A DNA stretch of 64,000 nt from Leifsonia shinshuensis (GTDB lineage: Bacteria; Actinomycetota; Actinomycetes; Actinomycetales; Microbacteriaceae). The DNA is taken from NCBI RefSeq assembly GCF_022606355.1, contig NZ_JAHHZQ010000002.1, forward strand, positions 682,001 through 746,000, given 5' to 3'. The translations under genes and the position numbers were made by a program. Positions 24,840 to 33,406 of this stretch are shown here, in pieces (the first letter of the stretch is position 1; every line of letters begins with the position of its first letter). Below the pieces are notes generated by a model that did no database searches, had not been told where the DNA came from, and saw only the letters and a list, made by a program, of their open reading frames with translations.

Positions 24840-25672
24840 GAACACGACGGATCGTCATCCGCACCCTCCAGTACATCGCGCTCGCGGGATTCCTGCTCTT
24901 CCTCGGGTTCCCCTTCCTCTGGCTGATCTCAACCGCGTTCAAGTCGTCGAGCGAACTCAACTCCCTCGCTGTGAACCTCGTCCCGTCGCAGCCCACCCTC
25001 GAGAATTTCACAGACGCCTTCGAAGCCCAGGGACTGGTCCGCGCCGCACTCAACAGCATCATCGTCTCGGTGGCGACCACGGTGATCGTCGTCGTGATCT
25101 CGGTGCCCGGCGCTTACGTTCTCGCCCGCTATCGGGGAAAGATCCGCGCGATGGGGTCCGGCTGGATCCTGGTCAGCCAGATCGTGCCGGTGGCGCTGTT
25201 CCTGCTGCCGCTGTTCTTCATTCTGCGCACGATCGGGCTCATCGATTCGCTCGCCGGGCTGGTCCTCGTCTACGTCGTCTACACGCTGCCGTTCTCGCTC
25301 TGGATGCTCCAAGGCTTTGTGGCGGCGATCCCCGTCGATGTCGAAGAGGCCGGCGCGACGGACGGCGCAACAAAGCTGCAGGTGCTCGCCCGCATCGTGT
25401 TCCCTCTGCTCCGGCCCGGGCTTGTCGCAACAGCGATCTTCACCTTCGTGGCCGCCTACAACGAGTTCTTCTTCGCCCTCGTCCTGCTTCAGTCGCCGGA
25501 GAACTTCACGCTCTCCGTCGCGCTGAGCACTTTCTCCAACGGAGAGGGCCTGTCCCGAATCGGACCGCTCGCGGCTGGAGCGCTCATCGCGAGCATCCCC
25601 AGCGTGGTCGTGTTCGCCATCCTCCAGCGACGCCTGACAGGAGGACTGCTAGCGGGCGCCGTCAAAGGCTGA
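24836..25672 (+). CDS. Sugar ABC transporter permease, MalG type
   Basis: A 278-residue permease with segments beginning at LQYIALAGFLLFLGFPFLW and an EAA loop in VDVEEAGATDGATKLQVLAR. The ending LLAGAVKG is common in MalG-type subunits. The GTG at 24836 is chosen for the GTGA overlap with the MalF-type gene. It is the second channel subunit of the importer in the ADP-ribosylglycohydrolase operon. Confidence 0.92.
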   Translation: MRTRRIVIRTLQYIALAGFLLFLGFPFLWLISTAFKSSSELNSLAVNLVPSQPTLENFTDAFEAQGLVRAALNSIIVSVATTVIVVVISVPGAYVLARYRGKIRAMGSGWILVSQIVPVALFLLPLFFILRTIGLIDSLAGLVLVYVVYTLPFSLWMLQGFVAAIPVDVEEAGATDGATKLQVLARIVFPLLRPGLVATAIFTFVAAYNEFFFALVLLQSPENFTLSVALSTFSNGEGLSRIGPLAAGALIASIPSVVVFAILQRRLTGGLLAGAVKG

Positions 25673-25725
25673 CGAAGGCCCCCAATCCACCCGCCCACTC
25701 TCGAATGTCCCCACACCCCACTTCA

Positions 25726-25745
25726 CGAACCGAACCGAACCGAAC
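25726..25745 (+). repeat. Four tandem CGAAC pentamers before the binding-protein gene
   Basis: CGAAC is repeated four times without interruption, ending seven bases before the GGAG of the binding-protein ribosome binding site. It is a simple-sequence repeat in a leader, where copy-number change would alter spacing upstream of the ribosome binding site. Confidence 0.75.
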
Positions 25746-25761
25746 TGAAAGGAGCGAAGTA

Positions 25762-27036
25762 ATGAAGCTTCGCCACACCATCGCCGCCGTTGCCGCGGCC
25801 GCGACCCTGATCACCCTGAGCGCCTGCTCGAGCCCCTCGAGCCCGGCAACCGCCGGCGGCAAGACGACGCTCACCTATCAGTACTTCAACAACCAGCCGG
25901 CAGCTATCGCCGCGACCAAGGCCATCGTCGCCGACTGGAACAAGGCCAATCCGGACGTGCACGTCAATCTCGTCCAGGCGCCGGCCGACAACCTTCAGGA
26001 CAAACTCACCACCCAGTTCTCCGGCGGTGTCGCCCCCGACATCATCCAGAACGATGCTCCCAGCGACATCCTGCCTTTCGCCGGCTACCTGGCCGACTTG
26101 AGCAAACTGCTCCCCTCCGGAACCCTCAGCGACATCGACCCTGCGGCGAAGAAGTCGCTGACCGCAGGCGGCAAGCTGATCGCCGCACCGACCGAGGTGC
26201 AGACCTACGTCGTGTTCGCCAACAAGAAGCTCCTCGAGCAGAGCGGTGTATCCATCCCGACGGGCAACACGATGACCTGGGACACGTTCGAGAACATCGC
26301 CAAGCAGACCACCAAGGATGGTGTGCGCGGCCTGACCTGGGGTCTGAAGAGTCCGACCTCGGTGTTCGCCTACCTCGGCACCGGGTTCGGTGCCAAATAC
26401 TTCACCGGCGGAGGCAGCGATTCCAAGGCCGTGTTCGGCAACGCTGAGCTTCAGGTGCCCGAGCGCGTTCAGTCGATGATCAAGAGCGGATATGTCGACC
26501 CGACAGGGGTGACGCAGTCGAGCTCGGATGTGCTCGCCACGTTCTACGGCGGAAAGGCGGCGATGACCGTTGCCGGTTCGTACCAGATCGCGAACATCGA
26601 GTCCGAGGCCCCGGCCGGCTTCGACTGGGCGGTCCTCCCCGCCCTCGAAGGCAGCAAGAGCGCGTCCCAGCTCGCCGCGCCGATCACCCTCTCGGTGAAC
26701 GCGAAGTCGAAGAACGTCCAGGCCGCCGCCGACTTCGTCAACTTCTACCTGAAGGGCGAGAACCTCGCCAAGATCAACCTCGCCGACGGCCAGGTGCCGC
26801 CCACCACGTCCGGTCTCGCTGCGCTCTCGAAGCTGACGGCGGGCAAGAACGGCTGGGCGCAGGTTCTCGCCTCCGGAAAGAACCTCGTGACCCCGGCCTT
26901 CAACAACCTGACGAAGTACAGCAACTGGAAGACCACCATCGCCACCCCGGGCTACCAGCAGTTCCTGGCCGGGCAGATCACGTCCGACCAGCTCAGCAAG
27001 CAGCTCGTCGACGGCTGGACTCAGCTCAACCAGTAG
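25762..27036 (+). CDS. Sugar-binding lipoprotein of ABC importer
   Basis: A 424-residue extracellular solute-binding protein starting at ATG 25762 behind AAGGAG. The signal peptide ends in the lipobox LSAC (around residues 19-22), followed by a Ser/Pro/Ala-rich tether. Family features include GVAPDIIQNDAP, GAKYFTGGGSDSKAVFG and KNVQAAADFVNFYL. It delivers the ligand to the two permeases encoded just upstream. Because three ADP-ribosylglycohydrolase enzymes follow directly, a ribosylated compound rather than a plain sugar is a possible ligand; this is inference. Confidence 0.92.
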   Translation: MKLRHTIAAVAAAATLITLSACSSPSSPATAGGKTTLTYQYFNNQPAAIAATKAIVADWNKANPDVHVNLVQAPADNLQDKLTTQFSGGVAPDIIQNDAPSDILPFAGYLADLSKLLPSGTLSDIDPAAKKSLTAGGKLIAAPTEVQTYVVFANKKLLEQSGVSIPTGNTMTWDTFENIAKQTTKDGVRGLTWGLKSPTSVFAYLGTGFGAKYFTGGGSDSKAVFGNAELQVPERVQSMIKSGYVDPTGVTQSSSDVLATFYGGKAAMTVAGSYQIANIESEAPAGFDWAVLPALEGSKSASQLAAPITLSVNAKSKNVQAAADFVNFYLKGENLAKINLADGQVPPTTSGLAALSKLTAGKNGWAQVLASGKNLVTPAFNNLTKYSNWKTTIATPGYQQFLAGQITSDQLSKQLVDGWTQLNQ

Positions 27037-27071
27037 TGGCGGACGGCGACGGAACAACGAAAGCGAGTGAG

Positions 27072-28235
27072 ATGAACTGGCTGCGGGAACGCACAGCAGC
27101 GGTATTGGCCGGCTCGGCCATCGGCGACGCCCTCGGTGGCGCAGCGGAGGGCTTCAGCGCCGAGGCGATCAAGGAGCGGTACGGGGGCCCGATCAACGGT
27201 GTCGTCCCGCCGTACCACGCCGATTGGCAGACGGCGCGTCTGGTCAGCCCGTATCACAAGGGCGATGGACACATCACGGACGACACCCTGATGGTCCAAG
27301 CGCTCATCCAGGTCTACGCCAAGCATCGAGACCACCTGGACGCATTCGCGATCGCCGAGACACTGGTTCCGCTGCTGCAGACCGAAGTCCGCTGGATTCC
27401 AGAACTGGAGCGCGAGACGATTCTCCTTCACCGGGTCTTCCTGGCGGAGAAGTGGTTGGTGACGCGCCTCCAATACGGCCACATCGATCCACGAGAAGCC
27501 GGCGTCGGAAATGCGATCAACTGTGGGGCCGCGATGTACATGGCACCGGTCGGCATCGTCAACGCCGGCAACCCGCGGCGTGCGTACGCGGAGGCGATCG
27601 ACATCGCCGGGGCTCACCAGGCGAGCTACGGTCGGGAGGCAGCCGGGATCTTCGCGGCGGCCGTAGCGGCCGCCGTCGCACCGGGTGCCACCGTGGCATC
27701 CGTGATCGAAGCATCATTGCGGTACGCCCACGACGGGTCCAAGGCGGCCATCGAGGCGGTCACAGCTGCAGCGATGGCGTTGCCCGAGTCCGCCACCGAT
27801 GACGAGATCATCGCGGCGCTCCGGGATGCCGTCAGGCCGTACGACACGGTGGGTGAGGCCTATCGCGAACCGAACATGGACGCGCGGCTTCCGTCACGTA
27901 CGAAGTCCATCGAGGAGCTTCCCATCGCGCTCGGATTGCTGATCGCGTACGACGGGGACTTCCGAAGGTCGATCCTCGCGGCGGTGAACTATGGTCGAGA
28001 CTCCGACTCGATCGCAAGCATGGTCGGCTCACTGGCCGGAGGACTCGGCGGTTGGGAGGCTGTCGCAATCGACTGGCTCGACGTCATCGCCGAGGCCAGC
28101 CGGGTGGACTTCGGTGAGTACGCGGACCGCCTGGCCGACGTCGCGGAGGAGATCCAGCAGTCGGACATCGAGCGGGCGCGTGCGGATATCGCCGTCATCG
28201 AGGGACTCGGGGTCGCGACCGGGGCACTCCGATGA
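27072..28235 (+). CDS. ADP-ribosylglycohydrolase-family protein 1
   Basis: A 387-residue DraG/ARH-fold protein. N-terminal AGSAIGDALGGAAEG, the metal-binding THR-ASP-ASP motif at residues 69-71 (GHITDDTLM) and the C-terminal pair in NYGRDSDSIASMVGS (Asp310, Asp312) correspond to the dinuclear metal site of the family, so it should be an active hydrolase. GTG 27036, overlapping the previous stop, is an alternative start adding 12 residues; ATG 27072 fits the family N-terminus better. It probably cleaves an N- or O-ribosyl bond in an imported compound. Confidence 0.85.
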   Translation: MNWLRERTAAVLAGSAIGDALGGAAEGFSAEAIKERYGGPINGVVPPYHADWQTARLVSPYHKGDGHITDDTLMVQALIQVYAKHRDHLDAFAIAETLVPLLQTEVRWIPELERETILLHRVFLAEKWLVTRLQYGHIDPREAGVGNAINCGAAMYMAPVGIVNAGNPRRAYAEAIDIAGAHQASYGREAAGIFAAAVAAAVAPGATVASVIEASLRYAHDGSKAAIEAVTAAAMALPESATDDEIIAALRDAVRPYDTVGEAYREPNMDARLPSRTKSIEELPIALGLLIAYDGDFRRSILAAVNYGRDSDSIASMVGSLAGGLGGWEAVAIDWLDVIAEASRVDFGEYADRLADVAEEIQQSDIERARADIAVIEGLGVATGALR

Positions 28236-29584
28236 GGCTCACCTGGGCGCAGCCCGAGGATCTGGTTCCCCACGAACTCGTGCAGTCGCGTGCAGAGGGT
28301 CGCGATGTCGAAGCGATAGCGGACGAGTGGAGCGCTGCAGGGGGAGCGACCACGCCGCCACGCGGCGGCGCTTCGCCCGAGCGGGCGCCGGAGCAGCTGC
28401 GTGTCCTCGCCCGTGTGTTGCTCGACCGCCTCGACGCGCTCCCTGGCGCGCGGGTCAGCCCCCAGAGCTGGGAGGGCGTGCTGGAACTGCTGCCCGCTCC
28501 CGTCCAGCTGGCGCCCCCGGGCGCGGATCTGGACGATCGGATCCATGGGGCCTGGTTAGGCCGTTCGGCCGCGTGCCTCCTGGGAAAGCCCGTCGAGAAG
28601 ATCCCGAGGGAAGGGATCGAGGCCCTCCTTCGCTCGACCGGGCGTTGGCCACTCACCGACTACTTCACCGCGAACGGCCTCGACCCGGAAGTGGCCCGAG
28701 TCTGGCCGTGGAACAAAGCGTCAGGGCCGACCTCGCTCGTGGAGAACATCGACGGAATGCCGGAGGACGACGATCTCAACTATCCGATCCTCAACCTGGA
28801 GCTTCTGGAGACGAGAGGCCGCGACTTCACCACGGACGACGTCGCCCAGCTCTGGCTGACGAACCTGCCGGCGGGCCGCGTCTTCACGGCCGAGCGTATC
28901 GCGTACCGCAACCTCCTCGACGGCAACGATCCCGTTGCGTGCGCGCAGATCAGGAACCCGTTCCGCGAATGGATCGGGGCACTGATCCGCGGCGACGTCT
29001 TCGGCTGGGTCAACCCGGGTGACGTGCGCGAAGCCGCCCGCATGGCCTGGGTCGACGCGCGCCTGAGCCACACCGGCAACGGTGTGTGGGGCGAGCTCTG
29101 GTCGGCTGCACTGACCTCGGCTGCGCTCGTCTCTCAGACCGTCGACGAGGTGCTCGACGCTTCGTTGTCTGTCGTCCCCGCCGACAGCGACCTCGCGCGG
29201 GCGGTAGTCCGCGGCGTCGCCATCGGCCGAGCCGGACTGCCGCTGGAGGAAGAGCTGGACCAACTCCACCGTGACTTCGGCGGCCTGCACTGGGTGCACA
29301 CGGTGAACAACGCCGCCGTGATCGCTTACGCGCTCGCCAAGAGCGGCGGAGACTTCGACATCGCGGCACCCGCCGCCGTGCTTCCCGGATGGGACACCGA
29401 CTCAGCCGGCGCAACCGTCGGCTCCGTGATCGGTGCTCTCCGTGGCCGGGCGGGCATCGCGGATCGATGGACAGCGCCGCTGCGTAATCGCATCGCGACG
29501 AGTCTGCCCGGAATGAATGGCGTCGCCATCGACGCGCTCGCCGCTCGCACCTCCGCTCTCGTACCGCACGGCGTTCGCTCGTGA
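28232..29584 (+). CDS. ADP-ribosylglycohydrolase-family protein 2 (EDDD-type)
   Basis: A 450-residue member with about 100 additional N-terminal residues rich in Glu/Arg/Ala before the catalytic fold. The hydrolase part has GAWLGRSAACLLGKPVEKIP, an acidic EDDDLNYPIL motif where the first paralogue has TDDT, and WDTDSAGATVGSVIGALRG for the second metal-ligand pair. This pattern belongs to a different subfamily from its neighbours. The ATG overlaps the preceding stop (ATGA), showing coupled translation. It is probably active, with a different specificity from paralogue 1. Confidence 0.83.
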   Translation: MRLTWAQPEDLVPHELVQSRAEGRDVEAIADEWSAAGGATTPPRGGASPERAPEQLRVLARVLLDRLDALPGARVSPQSWEGVLELLPAPVQLAPPGADLDDRIHGAWLGRSAACLLGKPVEKIPREGIEALLRSTGRWPLTDYFTANGLDPEVARVWPWNKASGPTSLVENIDGMPEDDDLNYPILNLELLETRGRDFTTDDVAQLWLTNLPAGRVFTAERIAYRNLLDGNDPVACAQIRNPFREWIGALIRGDVFGWVNPGDVREAARMAWVDARLSHTGNGVWGELWSAALTSAALVSQTVDEVLDASLSVVPADSDLARAVVRGVAIGRAGLPLEEELDQLHRDFGGLHWVHTVNNAAVIAYALAKSGGDFDIAAPAAVLPGWDTDSAGATVGSVIGALRGRAGIADRWTAPLRNRIATSLPGMNGVAIDALAARTSALVPHGVRS

Positions 29585-29634
29585 TCCGGGTGCCTCTCTC
29601 CACCGACCGAACAGAACTGAGAAAGCAGCCAGCC

Positions 29635-30633
29635 ATGTCTGACACACCTCCGCCCACGATCCGCGATCGGGCGCGTGGCTCCATCGCCGGACTCGCCATC
29701 GGCGATGCCGTCGGCCGACCGGTGGAAGGGCTGTCTGCCACCCAGATCCAAGAACGCTACGGCCGGGTCGAGGGCTACCTCGAAGCCGAGCCCGCAGGAA
29801 GCGACGACACCGAGTATGCCCTGCTCACGGCTAAAACGGTCCACCGGGTCGGCCTCGGTGCGACGCGTGCGGACTTCGCCCAGACCTGGATCGACGACGT
29901 CCTCCCCCAGGCAGACGACTTCAAGGGCGGCGGCTTCAGCGAGATGGCCGCCATCGACAACCTTCGCCGCGGCATCCAGCCGCCCCTGAGCGGTGACCAC
30001 GTGCATGCCTGGAGCGACGGGCTCGCCATGCGCGTCGCACCCCTGGGTATCGTGGCGAACGGGGATGTCGCGCTTGCGCGTCACCTGGCGACGGAGGACG
30101 GAATGGTCAGCCACGCGGGTGAGGGGATCCTCGCAGGCATCGTCGTGGCCGTCGCTGTGACGACGGCGATGACCGGCGCCGATGCCGACGAATGCTTCGC
30201 TTCAGGCCTGGACGCCATACCAGAAGACTCGTGGACGGCCCGCAACTTGCGAGACGCCCGCGCGCTCGTCTCTCTCGGCCTCGATCCCGATGAGCTCGCC
30301 GTCGCCCTTCACGACCGACTCGCCGTCGTGGACTACTTCTGGGCCGACCTCGCTCCGGAGGCCGTGGCACTGGCGATGGCTGCAGTACTACAGGGCAAGG
30401 GCCGTTTCGCCGAGTCGATGCTCTTCGCCGTCAACATGGGCCGCGATGCCGACACGACTGCCGCTATCGCGGGTTGCGTCGCCGGGGCGATCTCGGGCGC
30501 AGAATCGTTCCCGGCCGACTGGCTCGCTGGTCTGCGGCCCGTTGAAGGATCGTGCATTCGCTCGGTCGCCGGCATCCATCCCCTCGACGCGGCAGAAGAT
30601 CTCGTCCGCCTGATCGAAAGCACCGACCGATGA
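29635..30633 (+). CDS. ADP-ribosylglycohydrolase-family protein 3
   Basis: A 332-residue hydrolase starting at ATG 29635 (GTG 29581, overlapping the previous stop, is an alternative adding 18 residues). It shows GSIAGLAIGDAVGRPVEG, an SDDTEYALL motif in place of TDDT, and NMGRDADTTAAIAGCVAGA for the second metal-binding pair. The catalytic acidic residues are therefore all present. It is the third family member in a row on the same transcript. Its stop overlaps the next start by ATGA. Confidence 0.85.
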   Translation: MSDTPPPTIRDRARGSIAGLAIGDAVGRPVEGLSATQIQERYGRVEGYLEAEPAGSDDTEYALLTAKTVHRVGLGATRADFAQTWIDDVLPQADDFKGGGFSEMAAIDNLRRGIQPPLSGDHVHAWSDGLAMRVAPLGIVANGDVALARHLATEDGMVSHAGEGILAGIVVAVAVTTAMTGADADECFASGLDAIPEDSWTARNLRDARALVSLGLDPDELAVALHDRLAVVDYFWADLAPEAVALAMAAVLQGKGRFAESMLFAVNMGRDADTTAAIAGCVAGAISGAESFPADWLAGLRPVEGSCIRSVAGIHPLDAAEDLVRLIESTDR

Positions 30634-31658
30634 CACCCACAGACCTGACCACCAGCACTCCCTCCGTGACCGTTCTGCTCGGCCAGGGGATCGCAGCCGG
30701 CGAATCTGCCTCCGCATTGAACGCAGACTTCCGCATTTATGCGTTGCCGCCCAAGCGAGTCAACAGGCTGCGCATCCTGTCCCGGCTTGCTGACGAGACA
30801 CGGACGACCGTCGTGCCCCGACCGTTCGCTCACGCGACACCGCCAGCCGCCCTGCATCCGGGCCCCGGTGACGGCCTGGAGTGGTTCACGTTCTCCGCCG
30901 TGCAGCACCGCCGGGTCCGCCTCTCCGGTGATCCGAGGATGCGGATCGAGGCATGGAAGACGCTTGCCCACCTCGATCCGCCCATCCGCTCGCGCATCGG
31001 CACGCGACTGGCGCTCACCAATCTGCGCAACGGTGCAGAACCGCCACAGTCGGGTCACGACAACGCTCACTACTTCGACGACATCGCAATGATCCGGTCG
31101 CTCGCCGCGGTGGGAGAGTACGCCGATGACGCCGACGCTGCGATCGAGGCGGCCGTCGCCGACGCGGAGATCACTCACTCACTGGACGGTCTGTGGTGTG
31201 CTCGAGCTACAGCCCGCCTGTTCTCAGCGCTTCGTGACGGAGCGGCACCCCTCGACGCCGCATTGCTGGCTGCCGAGACTCTCCCCGAAGGAACCTGGAG
31301 CCGCCGGGTCGCTGAGGCGTCACTGGCTGTGGCGGGAGGGACCCAGGGGGCGCTGGAGCGAGCACGGCGACTGAGTGTAGAAGTCGGCGACTGGATCTAC
31401 AGCTACCCGATCGCCGCGCCGGAAACCCTGGGATTCCTCCTCGCCCACGTCTCCGTCGCCTCGACACCCGATGACCTTCTGCTCGGTGCCCTCGCCCAGC
31501 CACGCAACGGGGCCAGCCTGCCCGCCCTGGCCGGCGCCGCGGCCGCGATCATCTTCGGCACCGAGTGGATGCCGAGCGCCGTTCGCGAGCCGATGCTGCT
31601 CACCGGGCTCTGCATCCCGGAATTCGCTGGGCGCGCGGTCCAGGAGTTGCTGAGCTAG
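30630..31658 (+). CDS. Divergent ADP-ribosylglycohydrolase-like protein 4
   Basis: A 342-residue protein from ATG 30630. Its middle part (DDIAMIRSLAAVGEYADD, then AAVADAEITHSLDGLWCARATARLFSAL) resembles the helical core of the same superfamily, including the ITH motif. The N-terminal GDxxG/TDD motifs and the C-terminal DxD pair are not visible. It may be a non-catalytic or ligand-binding paralogue, or an enzyme with an altered active site. It closes the operon; 82 bases separate it from the next gene, which has its own operator. Confidence 0.6.
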   Translation: MTPTDLTTSTPSVTVLLGQGIAAGESASALNADFRIYALPPKRVNRLRILSRLADETRTTVVPRPFAHATPPAALHPGPGDGLEWFTFSAVQHRRVRLSGDPRMRIEAWKTLAHLDPPIRSRIGTRLALTNLRNGAEPPQSGHDNAHYFDDIAMIRSLAAVGEYADDADAAIEAAVADAEITHSLDGLWCARATARLFSALRDGAAPLDAALLAAETLPEGTWSRRVAEASLAVAGGTQGALERARRLSVEVGDWIYSYPIAAPETLGFLLAHVSVASTPDDLLLGALAQPRNGASLPALAGAAAAIIFGTEWMPSAVREPMLLTGLCIPEFAGRAVQELLS

Positions 31659-31697
31659 CTGGAGTGGCGGAATAAACCCACGGGCTTGCCCCTTCTA

Positions 31698-31725
31698 TTG
31701 AGTGCACTCAAAATAGAGTGGACTC
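31698..31725. promoter_or_regulatory. Tandem dyad operator before the quinone oxidoreductase gene (TetR-type)
   Basis: TTGAGTGCACTCAA (31698-31711) is a perfect 14-base palindrome. Sixteen bases further, GAGTGGACTC (31716-31725) repeats the core with one change. Such TGAGTGCACTCA boxes are typical targets of actinobacterial TetR repressors, and a TetR gene lies about 1.7 kb downstream on the same strand. The site ends 15 bases before the start codon. Confidence 0.7.
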
Positions 31726-31740
31726 GAAAAGAAGGATTCC

Positions 31741-32754
31741 ATGAAAGCCCTGGTCCTCACGTCCTACAAGAAGCCGCTCACCGTCGGCGAGCGTCCCGAG
31801 CCGGTCGTCGGTCCGCACGATGTGCTCATCGACGTGCATGCAGCGGGCCTGAATCAGCTCGACGAGAAGCTGCGAGCGGGCGACTTCACCCAGCTCGTGC
31901 CGCTCGCACTGCCGGCGACCCTGGGGCACGACGTGGCCGGCGTCGTCGCGGAGGTCGGATCGGAGGTGCGGTCGTTCGCGCCGGGGGATCCCGTGTACGG
32001 GCGGGTGCGGGACGGCCGCATCGGGACCTTCGCCGAACGGGTCGCTGCTGACGAGAGCGATCTGGCCCACGTCCCCGCCGCGCTCACGATGGTCGAAGCC
32101 GCGTCGCTGCCCCTGGTGGCGCTGACCGCGTGGCAGGCGCTCGTCGTGCGGACGGAGGTGCGGCCGGGGCAGAAGGTGCTCATCCACGCCGGAGCCGGAG
32201 GGGTGGGCTCCATCGCCATCCAGCTCGCCAAGCACCTCGGGGCCAGAGTCGCCACCACCGCGAGCGCTGCCAACGCCGAGTTCGTGGCGTCGCTCGGCGC
32301 CGACGTCGTCATCGACTACCGTTCCGAAGACTTCGAGCAGCAGCTCACCGGTTACGACGTCGTCCTCGACAGCGTCGGCGGCGAGAACCTGATGAAGTCG
32401 CTGCGCGTCCTGCGCCCCGGCGGCCGGGCGGTCGGCCTTGCGGGGCCGCCCGACCCGGCCTTCGCCCGTCAGCTCGGGCTCAACCCGGTGCTTCGGGCCG
32501 GGATCGCGGCGATCAGCCGCAGTGTGCGCCACGCGGCCCGCACGGCGGGCGTGGACTACTCCTTCCTCTGGATGTCCGCGAACGGGGATCAACTGCGCGA
32601 GATCTCAGGCCTCGTCGAGTCCGGTGCGATCCGCCCGATCGTGGGCCGCGTGGTCTCGTTCGACGCGATCCCGGAGGCGCTCGCCGGCCTCGGCAAGACC
32701 GGAGTGCGCGGCAAGGTCGTCGCCGCCATCCCCTCCGACGCCGCCCGCCCCTGA
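31741..32754 (+). CDS. NADP-dependent quinone oxidoreductase (MDR superfamily)
   Basis: A 337-residue medium-chain reductase without structural zinc cysteines. The GroES-like part has GHDVAGVVAEVG and the Rossmann loop is AGAGGVGSIAIQLAK, characteristic of the quinone oxidoreductase branch. It starts at ATG 31741 after AAGAAGGA. The double palindrome in front implies control by a TetR regulator. It likely reduces reactive enones or quinones. The downstream broken hydrolase and the TetR gene form a small xenobiotic-response unit with it. Confidence 0.88.
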   Translation: MKALVLTSYKKPLTVGERPEPVVGPHDVLIDVHAAGLNQLDEKLRAGDFTQLVPLALPATLGHDVAGVVAEVGSEVRSFAPGDPVYGRVRDGRIGTFAERVAADESDLAHVPAALTMVEAASLPLVALTAWQALVVRTEVRPGQKVLIHAGAGGVGSIAIQLAKHLGARVATTASAANAEFVASLGADVVIDYRSEDFEQQLTGYDVVLDSVGGENLMKSLRVLRPGGRAVGLAGPPDPAFARQLGLNPVLRAGIAAISRSVRHAARTAGVDYSFLWMSANGDQLREISGLVESGAIRPIVGRVVSFDAIPEALAGLGKTGVRGKVVAAIPSDAARP

Positions 32755-32798
32755 CCGCGGGCGCCTCCAACACCCTGGCGACACAGAACGGAGTCATC

Positions 32799-33374
32799 AT
32801 GAACACCTCGTACGCCGAAGCCCCGACCCGGTCCGTCACCGTGGGTCATCACCTTCGACCGACCCGGTGTCGGCGCGTCCACCGGGAGCGTGCCGCGAAC
32901 CATCGAAGAGGCCGCGGATGACGCCTACACCTTCGTCCGAGCCCTCGGGCTCGAGCTCATCGACGTGTTCTCCTTCTCCATGGGCGGCATGATCGCGCAA
33001 GACCTCGTGCTGAAGCACCCGGAACTCGTCCGCCGGCTCGTCCTCACCGGAACCGGACCCCGCGGCGGCACGGACATGGACAAGGTGGTCCCGACGACCT
33101 ACCTGGAGCTGATCCGCAGCGCCTTCCGCCGGGCCGACGTCAAGGAGTTCCTCTTCTTCAACCGCAACGAAACGGGCAAGCGCGCGGCGAAGTCGTTCCT
33201 CGCGCGCCTCCAGGAGGAGACAACGACCGCATGGTCCCGTCGACGCTGTCCGAGGACCTCCATCGCCGCATCGCCGGCTCCCAGCTCGTCATCTACCCCG
33301 ACTCCGGGCACGGTGGCGTCTTCCAATACCACGAGGAGTTCGCGCCGCTCGCCGCTGCGTTCCTGCGGGAGTGA
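32799..33374 (+). pseudogene. Alpha/beta-hydrolase with internal deletions and frameshift
   Basis: Three in-order pieces of one alpha/beta-hydrolase can be read in different frames. The N-terminus is MNTSYAEAPTRSVTV. A middle piece runs from WVITFDRPGVGAST through the nucleophile elbow FSFSMGGMIAQ to AKSFLARLQE. The C-terminal piece is NDRMVPSTLSEDLH to the catalytic-His region DSGHGGVFQY, ending at TGA 33374. The parts between the first and second pieces (the HG loop) and between the second and third (cap domain) are missing. It cannot make a functional enzyme. Confidence 0.75.
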
Positions 33375-33406
33375 ACGGCACGGTCGTCGCGGGCTATGGT
33401 GATCAG

